57,383 bases of DNA from Amycolatopsis palatopharyngis. Lineage in GTDB: Bacteria > Actinomycetota > Actinomycetes > Mycobacteriales > Pseudonocardiaceae. Positions 8,244 to 16,979 of this stretch are shown here, piece by piece. Location: assembly GCF_003385185.1 (NCBI RefSeq), contig NZ_PQHZ01000042.1:1-57383 (forward strand), written 5' to 3'. A program made the position numbers and the translations under genes. The notes below the pieces were generated by a model. It ran no database searches, was not told the DNA's origin, and was given only the letters and a program-made list of their open reading frames with translations. Within the stretch, counting starts at the first letter, position 1. The number at the start of each line of letters is the position of its first letter.

Positions 8244-9779
8244 ATGTCATCCGTCAGGAAAAGACTCGCGCCTGCGGTCGCGATCGCGGCCTGTGCGGGG
8301 TTGGTGCTCACCAGCACCCCCGCAGCGGCGGTGTCGCCATCCGCGCCGAGCGGGCCCGCACTGGCCAAGAAACTGGTCAAGAAGGTCGACGCCCGCAAAA
8401 TCAATCGGCACCTGATCGCCCTGCAACGCATCTCCGACAGCAGTGGCGGAAACCGTGCGGCGGGCAACGCCGGGCACGCCAGGTCGGCCGAGTACGTCGC
8501 CGGAAAGCTGGAGGCTGCGGGATACGACGTCACCAGGCAGGAGTTCCCGTTCACCTACACGGAAACGCTGGCCGAGAGCCTGACCGCCGGTGGCACGGAC
8601 GTGCCGATCATCATCATGAGCTACAGCCCCTCCACCCCCGAGGACGGCATCACGGCACCGCTCGCGGTGATCGAGCCGGACGCGACTCCGGGCTGCGAGG
8701 TCGGTGACTACGGCGATGTGACCGGCGAGATCGCGCTCATCCAGCGAGGCGCCTGCTCGTTCGCGCAGAAGCAGGCGGCGGCGGCTGACGCCGGCGCGGT
8801 CGGCGCGGTCATCTACAACAACGTGGACGGTGACCTCAACGGAACGCTGGGCGATCCGGACGGAGCGCGCATCCCCACCGGTGGCATCAGCAAGGCGGCC
8901 GGTGAGTCGCTGACCGGTCAGGACGGCACGTCGGTGACGCTGGAACTGCGGGCACTGCAGGAGGAGCGCACCACCTACAACGTCATCGCCGAGACCAAGA
9001 CCGGTCGCAAGGACAACGTCGTGATGGCCGGCGCGCACCTCGACAGCGTGACCCACGGCGCGGGTATCAACGACAACGGCACCGGCTCGGGCGGCCTGCT
9101 GGAGACCGCGCTGCAGCTGGGCGGCAGCCCGAAGGTGAACAACGCGGTCCGCTTCGCATGGTGGAGCGCCGAGGAGTTCGGCCTCGTCGGTTCCAACTAC
9201 TACGTCGACCAGTTGACGTTCGAGCAGCAGCTGGACATCTCGATGTACCTCAACTTCGACATGATCGGCTCGCCGAACGCGGCGTTCTTCGTCTACGACG
9301 GTGACGACTCCGACGGTGAGGGTGCGGGCGCCGGCCCGTACGGCTCGGCACAGATCGAGAACGCGTTCGTCGAGTACCTGGAGGGCAACGGCACTCCGAC
9401 CGAGGGCACCGACTTCTCCGGCCGCTCGGACTACGGCCGCTTCATCTCCGTCGGTATCCCGGCAGGCGGATTGTTCACCGGCGCCGAGGGCATCAAGACC
9501 GAGGCGCAGGCCGCCAAGTGGGGCGGACGCGCGGATGTCGCGTACGACCCGTGTTACCACCAGGAGTGCGACAACCTGGGCAACGTGGACCGTACGGCGC
9601 TGGACCGCAACGCCGACGCCCTCGCGTGGGTGACGGCTCGGTACGCGATCAGCACCGAGGAGGTGAACGGCGTCTCGCCGTTCGAGGCGAAGAGCAAGAA
9701 GGCGACGGCTCAGCAGCGGGCCGCGCAGCGCGCGTTCACGGCGCAGACCGCGGGCGACCCGCACGCGGAACTGCGCTAG
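8244..9779 (+). CDS. Secreted M28-family zinc aminopeptidase with PA domain
   Basis: Extracellular metallopeptidase, 511 residues. It has a signal peptide (basic start, hydrophobic AIAACAGLVLTS, cleavage near TPAAA). A protease-associated domain lies around residues 140-230 (IALIQRGACSFAQKQAAA). The M28 catalytic domain follows, with zinc ligands visible as AHLDSV, NDNGTG, SAEEFGLVG, NFDMIG and the final His in YHQECD. It resembles S. griseus aminopeptidase and mycobacterial LpqL-type enzymes. A good ribosome site (GAAGGAGAA) precedes the ATG at 8244. It is a single gene, closed by a strong hairpin. Confidence 0.92.
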   Translation: MSSVRKRLAPAVAIAACAGLVLTSTPAAAVSPSAPSGPALAKKLVKKVDARKINRHLIALQRISDSSGGNRAAGNAGHARSAEYVAGKLEAAGYDVTRQEFPFTYTETLAESLTAGGTDVPIIIMSYSPSTPEDGITAPLAVIEPDATPGCEVGDYGDVTGEIALIQRGACSFAQKQAAAADAGAVGAVIYNNVDGDLNGTLGDPDGARIPTGGISKAAGESLTGQDGTSVTLELRALQEERTTYNVIAETKTGRKDNVVMAGAHLDSVTHGAGINDNGTGSGGLLETALQLGGSPKVNNAVRFAWWSAEEFGLVGSNYYVDQLTFEQQLDISMYLNFDMIGSPNAAFFVYDGDDSDGEGAGAGPYGSAQIENAFVEYLEGNGTPTEGTDFSGRSDYGRFISVGIPAGGLFTGAEGIKTEAQAAKWGGRADVAYDPCYHQECDNLGNVDRTALDRNADALAWVTARYAISTEEVNGVSPFEAKSKKATAQQRAAQRAFTAQTAGDPHAELR

Positions 9780-9787
9780 CGGGAGTA

Positions 9788-9836
9788 CCCCAATGTGGCA
9801 TTGGGGACGTTCAACGTCCCGAATGCCACATTGGGG
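9788..9836. terminator. Near-perfect 24-bp hairpin between convergent genes
   Basis: Arms 9788-9811 and 9813-9836 are complementary over 24 bases with one mismatch. The outer half is built on CCCCAATGTGGCATT. It lies between two convergent stop codons and most likely ends transcription in both directions. Confidence 0.75.
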
Positions 9837-9856
9837 ACATCCTGGCGCCCCGTGGG

Positions 9857-10774
9857 CTAGCCGAGATCGCGGGTGCCGAAGGTGTCGCAGCGGGCCGGGT
9901 CGCCCGTGTTGTATCCAGTCGTGAACCACTGTTCGCGCTGTGCCGAGGTTCCGTGGGTGAAGCTGGACTCGTCAACCGTTCCACCGCCGAGTTCACGCTG
10001 GATGAAGTCGTCACCGATGCGAGCGGCCGTGTCGAGGGCGCTCGCGATGTCCTCGCGGGTGATCTCGACGATCAGTGGTTGACCGTTCTCGGTCGGAGTG
10101 GTGGTGGCGTGGTTGGCCCAGACCCCGGCATAACAGTCGGCCTGCAGTTCCAGCCGGACGCCGTCGGACTCTGGCCCACTCCCGCCGCGTACCTGCGCCG
10201 ACGTGCCGAGCAGGTTCTGCACATGGTGGCCGTACTCGTGGGCGAGCACATACGCCTCGGCGAACGGTCCGCCCCTGGCACCGAATCGCTGCTGCAGCTC
10301 CTCGAAGAAGGTCAGGTCGATGTAGACCTCGGCGTCGGTGGGGCAGTAGAACGGCCCCACGTCCGAGCCTGCCGTGCCGCAGGCGGTACTGACGCCGCTG
10401 GTGAAGAAGTTCGTCGGCGCCTCGCGGTATGTGCGGCCGGAACGAGCGAACTGGTCGCTCCAGTAGTCCTGGATCGAGTTGACGGTCGCGACGATCGCGC
10501 AGTCGTGGTTGCTGTTCGCGTCGGCCCCGGTGCGGCAGGTCTGTTCGAGTGCGCCGTTGTCCACCTGCTGGCCCGCGCCGACTTCGCCGAGCTGCCCGAA
10601 CCCGGCCACGCCCGAGCTGTCGACACCGCCGAACTGGGCGAGGAGGAAGTAGATCACCAGCCCGACCACGCCGAGCCCACCCCCGCCCGCGACGACGCGT
10701 CCGCCGACACCACCGCTGCCCCGCAGGTCTTCCACCTGGGAAACGTCCAGCCCGGCACCTTCGTTGAATCTCAC
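9857..10774 (-). CDS. Neutral zinc metallopeptidase (YpfJ/KPN_02809 family)
   Basis: Membrane-anchored metallopeptidase of 305 residues. A short cytoplasmic start (MRFNEGAGLDVSQVEDLRGS) precedes one transmembrane segment (LGVVGLVIYFLLAQFGG, about residues 34-50). The rest is extracytoplasmic. The zinc motif HEYGHHVQNLLG lies near residue 185, and a downstream segment LELQADCYAGVWA supplies the third ligand region. These features define the family whose members also start with this MRF...E.S..VEDRRG pattern. Physiological substrates are unknown. Its ATG faces a 575-base non-coding stretch and it is not in an operon. Confidence 0.9.
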   Translation of the reverse strand: MRFNEGAGLDVSQVEDLRGSGGVGGRVVAGGGGLGVVGLVIYFLLAQFGGVDSSGVAGFGQLGEVGAGQQVDNGALEQTCRTGADANSNHDCAIVATVNSIQDYWSDQFARSGRTYREAPTNFFTSGVSTACGTAGSDVGPFYCPTDAEVYIDLTFFEELQQRFGARGGPFAEAYVLAHEYGHHVQNLLGTSAQVRGGSGPESDGVRLELQADCYAGVWANHATTTPTENGQPLIVEITREDIASALDTAARIGDDFIQRELGGGTVDESSFTHGTSAQREQWFTTGYNTGDPARCDTFGTRDLG

Positions 10775-11349
10775 GGGAATTCCTTCGCGCCCTCGCCGAC
10801 GATCACGTCAGGCTATCCGTCGTTGCCCAGACAACAGCCTGGGTGCGGCTGCCGGTTCAGGCGCCGCACCCAGGACTACCGAGGTTGTTTGTCGGATACT
10901 GCGGTCGACCGCGCACCGGGCCGGCGAATAGCACAGTTGGCGTGGGCGCAGAAGCCACGCCGAGACCGGCTGGAACAACGCCGTCGTGCACGGTGGAATG
11001 CCGAGCGCACTGGTGAAAACCCGAGCTGCTCACAATCACGACTGGGCCGGGATCATGCCGCCTCAGCCGTGGGGTCACAACCGGCAGTCAACCGCAAAGG
11101 ATCATTGGTCACAGCACCACCGCTCCCTTTCCCGGTTGGACCAGCCGAACCGGCACCTCTCGGGGTGGTCGTGCCTGGGCTCGGGCGAAGTCCTCCGTCC
11201 TGTTCAGGATGCGCTTTTGAGACCCAAGTCACAACAGTTTCGATATCCCTCGTCTGGGCGCAGTTTGACGAACACGCTCATGATCGAGTGAAGCAGTGCC
11301 AGATGTCCCGAACCAGGTGTCGCCGACAGGAAGGTTCTAGGCTCGCGAA
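10775..11349. other. Intergenic stretch without a supported gene
   Basis: This is the region between the divergent metallopeptidase and MarR genes. Short open frames exist on both strands but lack ribosome sites, recognisable domains and the expected codon pattern. It presumably carries both promoters; I cannot place them with confidence. Confidence 0.5.
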
Positions 11350-11826
11350 ATGAGCAGTGTGCATGATGATGTGCGTTGGCTGTCCGAAACCGAGATGCGC
11401 GCGTGGCGCTCCTACATCGTCTCGACACTGATGCTTCGCCACCGGCTGCACCGGGACCTCGCGGAACGACATGACGTGTCGCTCACCGACTACGAGGTCC
11501 TCGTCTGCCTGTCGTCGCGCGAGGACAGGCGAATGCGGATGACCGAGCTGGCGAGCATGCTGGGTTCGACCAAGAGCAGGCTTTCACATCAGGTCGGCCG
11601 GATGGAGTCCGACGGCGTGGTGCGGCGGGTGAAGGACCCGGAGGACAAGCGCGGTGTGGTCGCCGAGCTGACCGACGACGGTTTCGCGGTGCTCGAACAG
11701 TCGGCGCCGACCCACGTGGAAGGCGTGCGCAAGCACCTGATCGATCTGCTCACCACGGAGGAGAAGGTGGCGATGGGGGAGGCGTTCTCCCGGGTACTCG
11801 AACACCTGACGGAGCTTGATGGCTGA
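11350..11826 (+). CDS. MarR-family transcriptional regulator
   Basis: A 158-residue winged-helix regulator. The core reads LTDYEVLVCLSSREDRRMRMTEL, then a recognition helix region with STKSRLSHQVGRMESDG and the wing VRRVKDPEDKRGVVAELTDDG, all standard MarR elements. The N-terminal and C-terminal helices would form the dimer interface. The ligand and targets cannot be told from sequence. The nearest divergent gene is the zinc metallopeptidase 575 bases away, so autoregulation is likely but joint control is doubtful. A tRNA gene follows 21 bases after the stop. Confidence 0.9.
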   Translation: MSSVHDDVRWLSETEMRAWRSYIVSTLMLRHRLHRDLAERHDVSLTDYEVLVCLSSREDRRMRMTELASMLGSTKSRLSHQVGRMESDGVVRRVKDPEDKRGVVAELTDDGFAVLEQSAPTHVEGVRKHLIDLLTTEEKVAMGEAFSRVLEHLTELDG

Positions 11827-11847
11827 GGGGCTACCCTCGACACCCAG

Positions 11848-11932
11848 GGAAGCGTGGCAGAGCGGCCGAATGCACTCGCCTTGAAAGCGAGCGTGGGGCA
11901 ACCCACCGGGGGTTCAAATCCCTCCGCTTCCG
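11848..11932 (+). tRNA. tRNA-Ser (anticodon UGA)
   Basis: The acceptor stem GGAAGCG pairs with CGCTTCC, with G as discriminator at 11932. The anticodon arm is CTCGC-CTTGAAA-GCGAG, giving anticodon TGA. A long variable arm (GTGGGGCAACCCAC) marks a class II serine tRNA, and the T arm contains GGTTCAAATCC. The CCA end is not encoded, as is frequent in actinobacteria. Confidence 0.96.
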
Positions 11933-11939
11933 CAGTCAG

Positions 11940-11969
11940 TACCCGCACTTTCCCGGGAAAGTGCGGGTA
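11940..11969. repeat. Perfect 30-bp palindrome of the CTTTCCCGGGAAAG family
   Basis: The centre reads GCACTTTCCCGGGAAAGTGC, extended by five complementary bases on each side. It lies 8 bases after tRNA-Ser and just before the convergent DUF427 stop, so it may terminate both. It is copy 1 of at least five in this window. Confidence 0.9.
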
Positions 11970-11978
11970 CCGGGGTGG

Positions 11979-12764
11979 TCAGCTGGCGAGTGCGCCGTCG
12001 ACCTCGACCCTTACTTTGCCGGGGTCGAAGCAGACGTGGCCCGCGATCTTGGTCGCGTCCTCCAACGGGCGCTCGTATATCCAGGCGAGGTCCTGTCCGT
12101 CGCGGCCCACGTAGGTGGCGGTTCCCTTGTAGGGACAGACGGATTCCGTTTCGGTCGGTTTCAGTAGTTCGATCCGGACATCGGCGCGTGGCAGGTAGAA
12201 GCGGTTCGGCAGGCCGGTTTCCGACAACAGGAGCGGCCGGTCGCTGTCGGCGAGCAACTGGTCGCCGTCGAGGACGCGGACATGTCTGCTGCTGACGCGG
12301 GCGTCCACCCGGTGGTAGGGGTCGCGCAGGTGTCCGTGGACCTGTTCGTCCTCGTCCCACCACGCATCCATCGAATCCCAGTAGAACGCCGCATAGCCCG
12401 CCAACCATGGTGCCTCGGCAGTTGGCTGCGGGTAGCTCCACACGGCGTTCTCCGCGACCCGGCCGCCGGCGCGGGCGGTCCGGTAGCTCGCGTCGCCCTT
12501 GAACGGGCAGTGCGTGGTGTGCTCGGTGGGTTCGAGGAGGTCGGCGCGGATGTCCTCCTCGGGAAAGTACAGCTGCGGCAGCAGGCCGGTCTCGTGCAGC
12601 AGCATCCCGCGCGTCGAGTCGGCTACGGTCTCGCCGCCGAACTCGGCCCGTACCCGCCGGGGGAAGGGGTGCATCAACAGATTGTGTGCCGGCCCCGAGA
12701 TCGTGTAGTTGGTCGTGTCAGGAGCGCGCCTGGACAGCGGCCCGTCGGAGATGGTCAGGCTCAT
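11979..12764 (-). CDS. DUF427 tandem-domain protein
   Basis: A 261-residue protein with two copies of the DUF427 domain. The first is around residues 35-130 (RVRAEFGGETVADST, HETGLLPQLYFPEEDI, TTHCPFKGDASYRT). The second is around residues 160-255 (HVRVLDGDQLLADSD, SETGLPNRFYLPRADV, ESVCPYKGTATYVG). The repeated CP(F/Y)KG motif is diagnostic. The fold is small and beta-rich; the biochemical role is not established. The ATG at 12764 has a clear GGAGG site upstream. The gene is flanked on both sides by the palindromic repeat. Confidence 0.92.
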   Translation of the reverse strand: MSLTISDGPLSRRAPDTTNYTISGPAHNLLMHPFPRRVRAEFGGETVADSTRGMLLHETGLLPQLYFPEEDIRADLLEPTEHTTHCPFKGDASYRTARAGGRVAENAVWSYPQPTAEAPWLAGYAAFYWDSMDAWWDEDEQVHGHLRDPYHRVDARVSSRHVRVLDGDQLLADSDRPLLLSETGLPNRFYLPRADVRIELLKPTETESVCPYKGTATYVGRDGQDLAWIYERPLEDATKIAGHVCFDPGKVRVEVDGALAS

Positions 12765-12840
12765 CGGGCGACCTCCGTGGCTGGGAATGCGAACATCACC
12801 ACCATCATCGACCTGGCAGCCGCGGTTCGCCGAGTGCGTG

Positions 12841-12872
12841 GTGATCGCACTTTCCCGGGAAAGTGCGATCAC
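12841..12872. repeat. Perfect 32-bp palindrome of the CTTTCCCGGGAAAG family
   Basis: Same 20-base centre as the copy at 11940, with different flanks (GTGATC at the left, GATCAC at the right) that remain self-complementary. It sits between divergent genes, so here it cannot be a terminator; it may be an operator-like or mobile repeat. Confidence 0.9.
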
Positions 12873-12898
12873 CTAGCGTGAGCATCTACGGTGGCGCC

Positions 12899-13846
12899 GT
12901 GAACATTTCACGGGAGGACGCGGCCCGCGACCTTGAGCGGGCTGCGGCGGAAGAGCCGGAGGAGAGCAGGCAGTACCTGCTCGAAGCGGCCGAGACCTGG
13001 CACATCGCGGGCAACGACGAGCGCGCACGGGAGCTGTTCGAGCACGTACTCGATGCCGACGGTAGGACGTTCTCCGATCCCCGGATCGCTTATGCGACCT
13101 TCCTGCTCGGGGTGGCGGAGACGGATCGGGCGCACGAACTGTTGGACCAGGTGTGGCGGGACCACGAGCTGGGTGGTCTGACGCATGTGGACGGTGGTGA
13201 GGTCTACGAGTTCGCACTCGATGACCCAGCGACCGCACTGCGCTGGTACACCCGGGGAATCATGCGCTCGATCGACACCAGCGCCGCGCCCACGGGGGAC
13301 GCGCTGGCCAAGGACATGTCACTGCCAGCACTTTTCGCCGCCAGGCAGCGGGTCCGGCAGGCGATGGGCCAACCCGCCGACGAGTGGGATGAGCTGTGGG
13401 AGAAGTCCCACGAAAGCTTCAATGCCAACTTGGCCGAGGACGACAACACCGAGGCACAGACGCGGCGGCCTGCCCGCCACGCCGTTCTGTACTGGCCACC
13501 CGCGGAACTGGCGGAGTACCGACGCCGGTGGCCAGAGGGCTATCCGGGATTGCGGGACGAAGAGGATCCGCATCTCGAACACCGGCGCGAGGTCGAGCGG
13601 GAGGTTCGAGCCGCCCGTTCCGGGACGTCGCCCACGGTGGCGACAGGGAGTGCCGCGCACTTCGCCGAGTTTGTCGCGGACAGTGGTCTCGACGGCGCCG
13701 AGGCCTCCGCCAGAGCAACTTACGCGGCCGAGTTGAACCACACCGGGAGGTCGATCGTTCGACTTCCCGGTCGCAACGAGCCGTGCTGGTGCGGTTCCGG
13801 GCACAAGTACAAGAAGTGCTGCGGGGCACCAGGATTCACCAACTGA
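12899..13846 (+). CDS. SEC-C metal-binding motif protein
   Basis: A 315-residue protein with a C-terminal SEC-C zinc motif, GRNEPCWCGSGHKYKKCC, as found at the end of SecA and in many small accessory proteins. Residues about 1-130 are helical with TPR-like spacing (AARDLERAAAEEPEE, AETWHIAGNDERARELFEHVL, HELLDQVWRDHELG). The middle contains W-rich segments (VLYWPPAELAEYRRRWPEGYPG). The start is uncertain: GTG codons at 12863, 12878 and 12899 are in frame and none has a strong ribosome site; the last is used because 12863 falls inside a palindrome. Function unknown. Confidence 0.85.
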   Translation: MNISREDAARDLERAAAEEPEESRQYLLEAAETWHIAGNDERARELFEHVLDADGRTFSDPRIAYATFLLGVAETDRAHELLDQVWRDHELGGLTHVDGGEVYEFALDDPATALRWYTRGIMRSIDTSAAPTGDALAKDMSLPALFAARQRVRQAMGQPADEWDELWEKSHESFNANLAEDDNTEAQTRRPARHAVLYWPPAELAEYRRRWPEGYPGLRDEEDPHLEHRREVEREVRAARSGTSPTVATGSAAHFAEFVADSGLDGAEASARATYAAELNHTGRSIVRLPGRNEPCWCGSGHKYKKCCGAPGFTN

Positions 13847-13858
13847 CGTGACCTGGTT

Positions 13859-13882
13859 TCGCACTTTCCCGGGAAAGTGCGA
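13859..13882. repeat. Perfect 24-bp palindrome of the CTTTCCCGGGAAAG family
   Basis: Copy 3, between the convergent SEC-C and DUF2277 genes, 13 bases after the first stop codon. Likely works as a bidirectional terminator here. Confidence 0.88.
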
Positions 13883-13901
13883 CCACGGACCTGCGGGATG
13901 A

Positions 13902-14180
13902 CTACGTGTTGCTGGCCCGTGCGGCTATCCGCGCCTGCACCTCGGGGCGGCGAAGTGGTGGGACCGTCTTCGGCGGCTGCCGGCGGGGCGGCAACTCGGC
14001 GAGCAGCCGGGTGGTCGTCGCCGTGACCTCGGCGACCGCGGCCTCGAACGGGTCACGGGTGCTGTCCGACAGCGACTGAACGCCGCTGACCTTGCGAACG
14101 TACTGGCGAGCGGCAGCCTCGATCTCCTCAGCTGTCGCTTCAGGCTCAAGACCACGCAGAGCGGTGATGTTTCGGCACAT
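13902..14180 (-). CDS. DUF2277 family protein
   Basis: A 92-residue protein with the DUF2277 signature at the very start: MCRNITALRGLEPEAT, followed by EIEAAARQYVRKVSGVQSLS. The rest, with FEAAVAEVTATTTRLLAELPPR, is one long helix and a Pro/Arg-rich tail. In relatives the conserved region is the same N-terminal half, and no biochemical role is known to me. It is transcribed alone, 51 bases downstream of the LppA-like lipoprotein stop on the same strand, so read-through from that operon is possible. Confidence 0.88.
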   Translation of the reverse strand: MCRNITALRGLEPEATAEEIEAAARQYVRKVSGVQSLSDSTRDPFEAAVAEVTATTTRLLAELPPRRQPPKTVPPLRRPEVQARIAARASNT

Positions 14181-14231
14181 GACACGAGCGTACGAGGTGC
14201 GAAGCGCAACTGCGAGAGGTTCGACCGCAGG

Positions 14232-14837
14232 TCAGCGGGTTTCCTCCGGCGGCGGGCCGCCACGCTGGTGGGCTTCCGGAGTCAAGTGACAGCCGGTGCT
14301 GATGCTGATGGACATGTTCTTGACCTGCCCGAACGAGAGACGGCTCCCGGCGGCGTCAAAGTACCGTATCTCCCGGTTGCCGGGCTTGTCCGCTACGCGC
14401 TCGGGCCCCTTGAATCCGTACTTGTTGGCGATCTCGGTGATGATCTGAACGGATTCTTCCCACCGATCGTCCGGAATAGTGGACCGGCTGAATCCTCCGC
14501 TGATTGTCCTAGTGATGCCTTGTCTTCCGTCGACATCGGGAAAGTCGAATCCACACGCAGCTTCCCCAATTTCTCGGTACGGCCCATGTTCCCACTCCGG
14601 CAGGCCGAACTTCTTGGCGAGAGTCCCCTTTATTTCGTCAAGTGCGGCTTGGTAGGTGTCGGTAACTTGTTCGATGTCGGGACGCTGCAGCAGCGTGTCG
14701 TACTGCTGTTGTTGGGTTCCGGCGTTGGGGTCGTCGTTGATGTTGCTGCCCTCCGAGACACAAGCGGATAGAAGTCCGGTCAGTACCACCGCAAGCGCGA
14801 GCTTCCGCAGTGGTGCACGAGTCAGCCCCAGTTCCAC
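14232..14837 (-). CDS. LppA-like lipoprotein
   Basis: Predicted lipoprotein of 201 residues. A basic start (TRAPLRKL) and hydrophobic helix lead to the lipobox LLSAC near residue 26. The mature part contains YDTLLQRPDIEQVTDTYQAALDEIK and CGFDFPDVDG, and ends with ISTGCHLTPEAHQRGGPP, similar to the mycobacterial LppA group. Its ATG lies 13 bases inside the 3' end of the preceding DUF1023 hydrolase gene, so the two are translationally coupled. It is the last gene of the type-VII-like operon; as an anchored outer-face protein it may serve the same system. Family assignment is moderate. Confidence 0.75.
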   Translation of the reverse strand: MELGLTRAPLRKLALAVVLTGLLSACVSEGSNINDDPNAGTQQQQYDTLLQRPDIEQVTDTYQAALDEIKGTLAKKFGLPEWEHGPYREIGEAACGFDFPDVDGRQGITRTISGGFSRSTIPDDRWEESVQIITEIANKYGFKGPERVADKPGNREIRYFDAAGSRLSFGQVKNMSISISTGCHLTPEAHQRGGPPPEETR

Positions 14838-16576
14838 GGCATGATCTCCCAGGTTTCGTGGGCGAAGTCGCGGCCCGTCTGGCCCAGTGCATCGCCGATG
14901 TCGGTGTTGTTTCCCTCGATCACCAGGTCCTGTTCTCCCGCGACGATTACCGCCATGTTGTACTGACTGGTGCTGTTGGGGGTCAGGTATCCGCTGTGTC
15001 CCGTTACTTCCACCAGACCTTTGCCGAAAATGTTGCGCTCTGCGCCGACAGCTCCAGTCTCGCCGTGACGCATTCCCTCCATCGTGCTCGGGTCCTCACC
15101 GAGATGGCCACTACGGCCCATGTCGGCGACCATGTCCTCGTTGGCCTCTATCGAAGTGACGTGTCCGTCCGGAACCCGCAGGTCCGAGGTGCTCCCGGTG
15201 CCGAGACCAGGGGAGCCGAACATCACCGCATCGTCGACTCCGGAGCTGTCTTGCAGCGCAAGGCCGGTGGTGAGTGATCCGTAGGAGTGTCCGAGCGCGG
15301 TCAGGTGAGCATCCGCCGTCCTCGCCGTGTCCAGCCCGTTGAGGAAGGAGTTGAGCTCCTTCGCGCCAGCCCGGGCTGCTTCCTCGCCGAGCACCGTGGA
15401 GCCAGGACCGGCCACGCTTTCAAGGGTGGCCTGGGGAGCTTGGTAACCGATCCAGGTCACCGTGGCCACGGTGGCGCCGGGATCTGTCGTCTTGAGAACG
15501 TCTTCGGTCTGGAGGCGCAAGTCGTTGAGGTTCTGGTCGTACCGCTCCATGCTCCCATCCACGGTCGAAGTGAAGCCTGGCGTGAATACCGAGACGTGAT
15601 CTGCGGTATCAACGTCGCCGTTCGCGATCGCGGCCTCTGCTCGGGAGTCCGACAGGTCGAGATTCAACAGGTGACGGTCGGGAAAGGACAGCACGGTCTC
15701 GATCGCGTTCAGCGACTCCAGCTTCGCCTCCACCTCGGCGAGCCGGTCGTCGGCGCCGCTGAATGTGCCGCCGAACAGGTTGCCGTCGAGTTCCTCCCGG
15801 AGTCGCTGCGCCTCCGCTTCGAGGCGGGCACGCTCCATCGGCAGCCGGGCGCGGTTGGCTTCGTCGCGGTACTTCGCCGGGACGCCGTCGAGATTGCCGA
15901 TCCATTCCGGGTGGGCACGCAGGATCTGACGCCGTTCGGCCTCGGACAGCGACGCCCACCAGCCCGAGTTGTCGCCTGGCGTGCCGCCCTGCGGCGGCCC
16001 GAGCACTGAAAGGCCGCCCTGCGCAGCTCCTGCTTCAGCGGCCTGGGCGAGGGTCGTTGAGTCGCCTTCGCTGATCGTGCCGAGGATCGCCCTGCCGATG
16101 ACGTCTGCGATGTCGTTGTCGACGTCATCGGCCCTGCGCAGGATCTGCTCCACCCGATCGGCGACCTCGGCCTGGACCCGGTCCCGCTCGGCGACGACGT
16201 CGGGTGGCAGGTCGGCCGCCGGGACAGGGCTCACGGACTGGACCGCACCACTGGCGTTGATCACGAAATCATGCGCGGCGGCGAGTCCCTTGGCCTCGGC
16301 AATGGCCTGCAGGAGTGCGTTCACGGCTCCTTCTGCCTCGTGTGCGGCACGTCTGACTGCGCCGACGCCCGCGACAAGTCCGTCCAGATCGTCGGTGAGC
16401 GTGCCGAGGTTGCTGGCTGCCGCGTGCGATGCTCCGCCATGCCACTCTCGTGGCGCCGAGGAGGTGGTCACCTCGTCGTTCAGTTCCGTGAGCGTGTCGC
16501 AGTACTTGTTCAGTTTGTCGACAGCCGCACCGAGTCTGTCGATGTCCCAGCGCTGCACGTCGACCCAGCTCACCAT
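14822..16576 (-). CDS. Alpha/beta hydrolase (DUF1023) with WXG100-like N-terminus
   Basis: A 584-residue protein. Residues 1-110 are helical and WXG100-like (VDVQRWDIDRLGAAVDKLNKY, then EWHGGASHAAA), the kind of segment that targets proteins to type VII secretion. Residues about 330-560 are the DUF1023 hydrolase. The nucleophile elbow is GHSYGS near Ser431, a FGSPG segment follows, and a candidate catalytic His is in VTGHSGYL near residue 525. The ATG at 16576 overlaps the stop of the upstream EspC-like gene by one base (TGATG), showing coupling. Substrate unknown; secretion with the upstream small partner is inferred. Confidence 0.82.
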   Translation of the reverse strand: MVSWVDVQRWDIDRLGAAVDKLNKYCDTLTELNDEVTTSSAPREWHGGASHAAASNLGTLTDDLDGLVAGVGAVRRAAHEAEGAVNALLQAIAEAKGLAAAHDFVINASGAVQSVSPVPAADLPPDVVAERDRVQAEVADRVEQILRRADDVDNDIADVIGRAILGTISEGDSTTLAQAAEAGAAQGGLSVLGPPQGGTPGDNSGWWASLSEAERRQILRAHPEWIGNLDGVPAKYRDEANRARLPMERARLEAEAQRLREELDGNLFGGTFSGADDRLAEVEAKLESLNAIETVLSFPDRHLLNLDLSDSRAEAAIANGDVDTADHVSVFTPGFTSTVDGSMERYDQNLNDLRLQTEDVLKTTDPGATVATVTWIGYQAPQATLESVAGPGSTVLGEEAARAGAKELNSFLNGLDTARTADAHLTALGHSYGSLTTGLALQDSSGVDDAVMFGSPGLGTGSTSDLRVPDGHVTSIEANEDMVADMGRSGHLGEDPSTMEGMRHGETGAVGAERNIFGKGLVEVTGHSGYLTPNSTSQYNMAVIVAGEQDLVIEGNNTDIGDALGQTGRDFAHETWEIMPWNWG

Positions 16577-16893
16577 CAGACCGGCCTCGCTCTGCCGCTC
16601 GGGGTGATCTGCCGGAAGTCCGCCTCGGCGGCGTCCTCGTGCTTGCTGTAACTCTCGGCGGCCGACCCGAGCTTCTCGGAGTAGCTGCCCATGGCACTCG
16701 TCCAGGTCGTCAACTGGTTCTGCCAGTAATCCGCCAGTGTCGTGGCTGCGGATGCGGCTCGGCCACCGGGGAGTGCGGTGGCGAGCGCGATAGCGCCATC
16801 CGTCAGCTCCACGGCACGCGCCTGCTGGGCGGCACTCGCTGCTGCCTCCGACGCATTGTGAATGGCCTCGATCTCGGCCTTGTAGCCGCTCAT
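16576..16893 (-). CDS. Small WXG100/EspC-like secretion protein
   Basis: A 105-residue helical protein without a signal peptide. It starts MSGYKAEIEAIHNASEAAASAA, with a central bend DYWQNQLTTW and an acidic tail segment SYSKHEDAAEADF. Size, the Ala/Ser-rich antiparallel-helix pattern and coupling to a large WXG-headed partner match EspC/WXG100 partners of ESX substrates. The partner gene follows with a one-base stop-start overlap. An 86-base gap separates it from the upstream membrane-protein gene, so it may have its own promoter. Membership of the exact family is a judgement from pattern. Confidence 0.65.
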   Translation of the reverse strand: MSGYKAEIEAIHNASEAAASAAQQARAVELTDGAIALATALPGGRAASAATTLADYWQNQLTTWTSAMGSYSEKLGSAAESYSKHEDAAEADFRQITPSGRARPV

Positions 16894-16979
16894 CCGGACC
16901 CCTCCCCGAGTAACCGGTCGAGAACACCATGGCACGACTCCTCGCTGGCGGCGAGCGGTCCGGACAAACTTGAGTAGTC

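Noticed and set aside
8247..9929. 560-codon open frame antisense to the M28 peptidase
   Set aside because: It mirrors a well-supported secreted peptidase with all zinc ligands; its own product is low-complexity Arg/Val/Gly sequence with no domain. Long antisense frames are expected at this GC content.
10986..11291. 101-codon frame in the gap before the MarR gene
   Set aside because: Composition rich in His, Ser and Gln, no ribosome site, no domain, and it ends among likely promoter sequence of the MarR gene.
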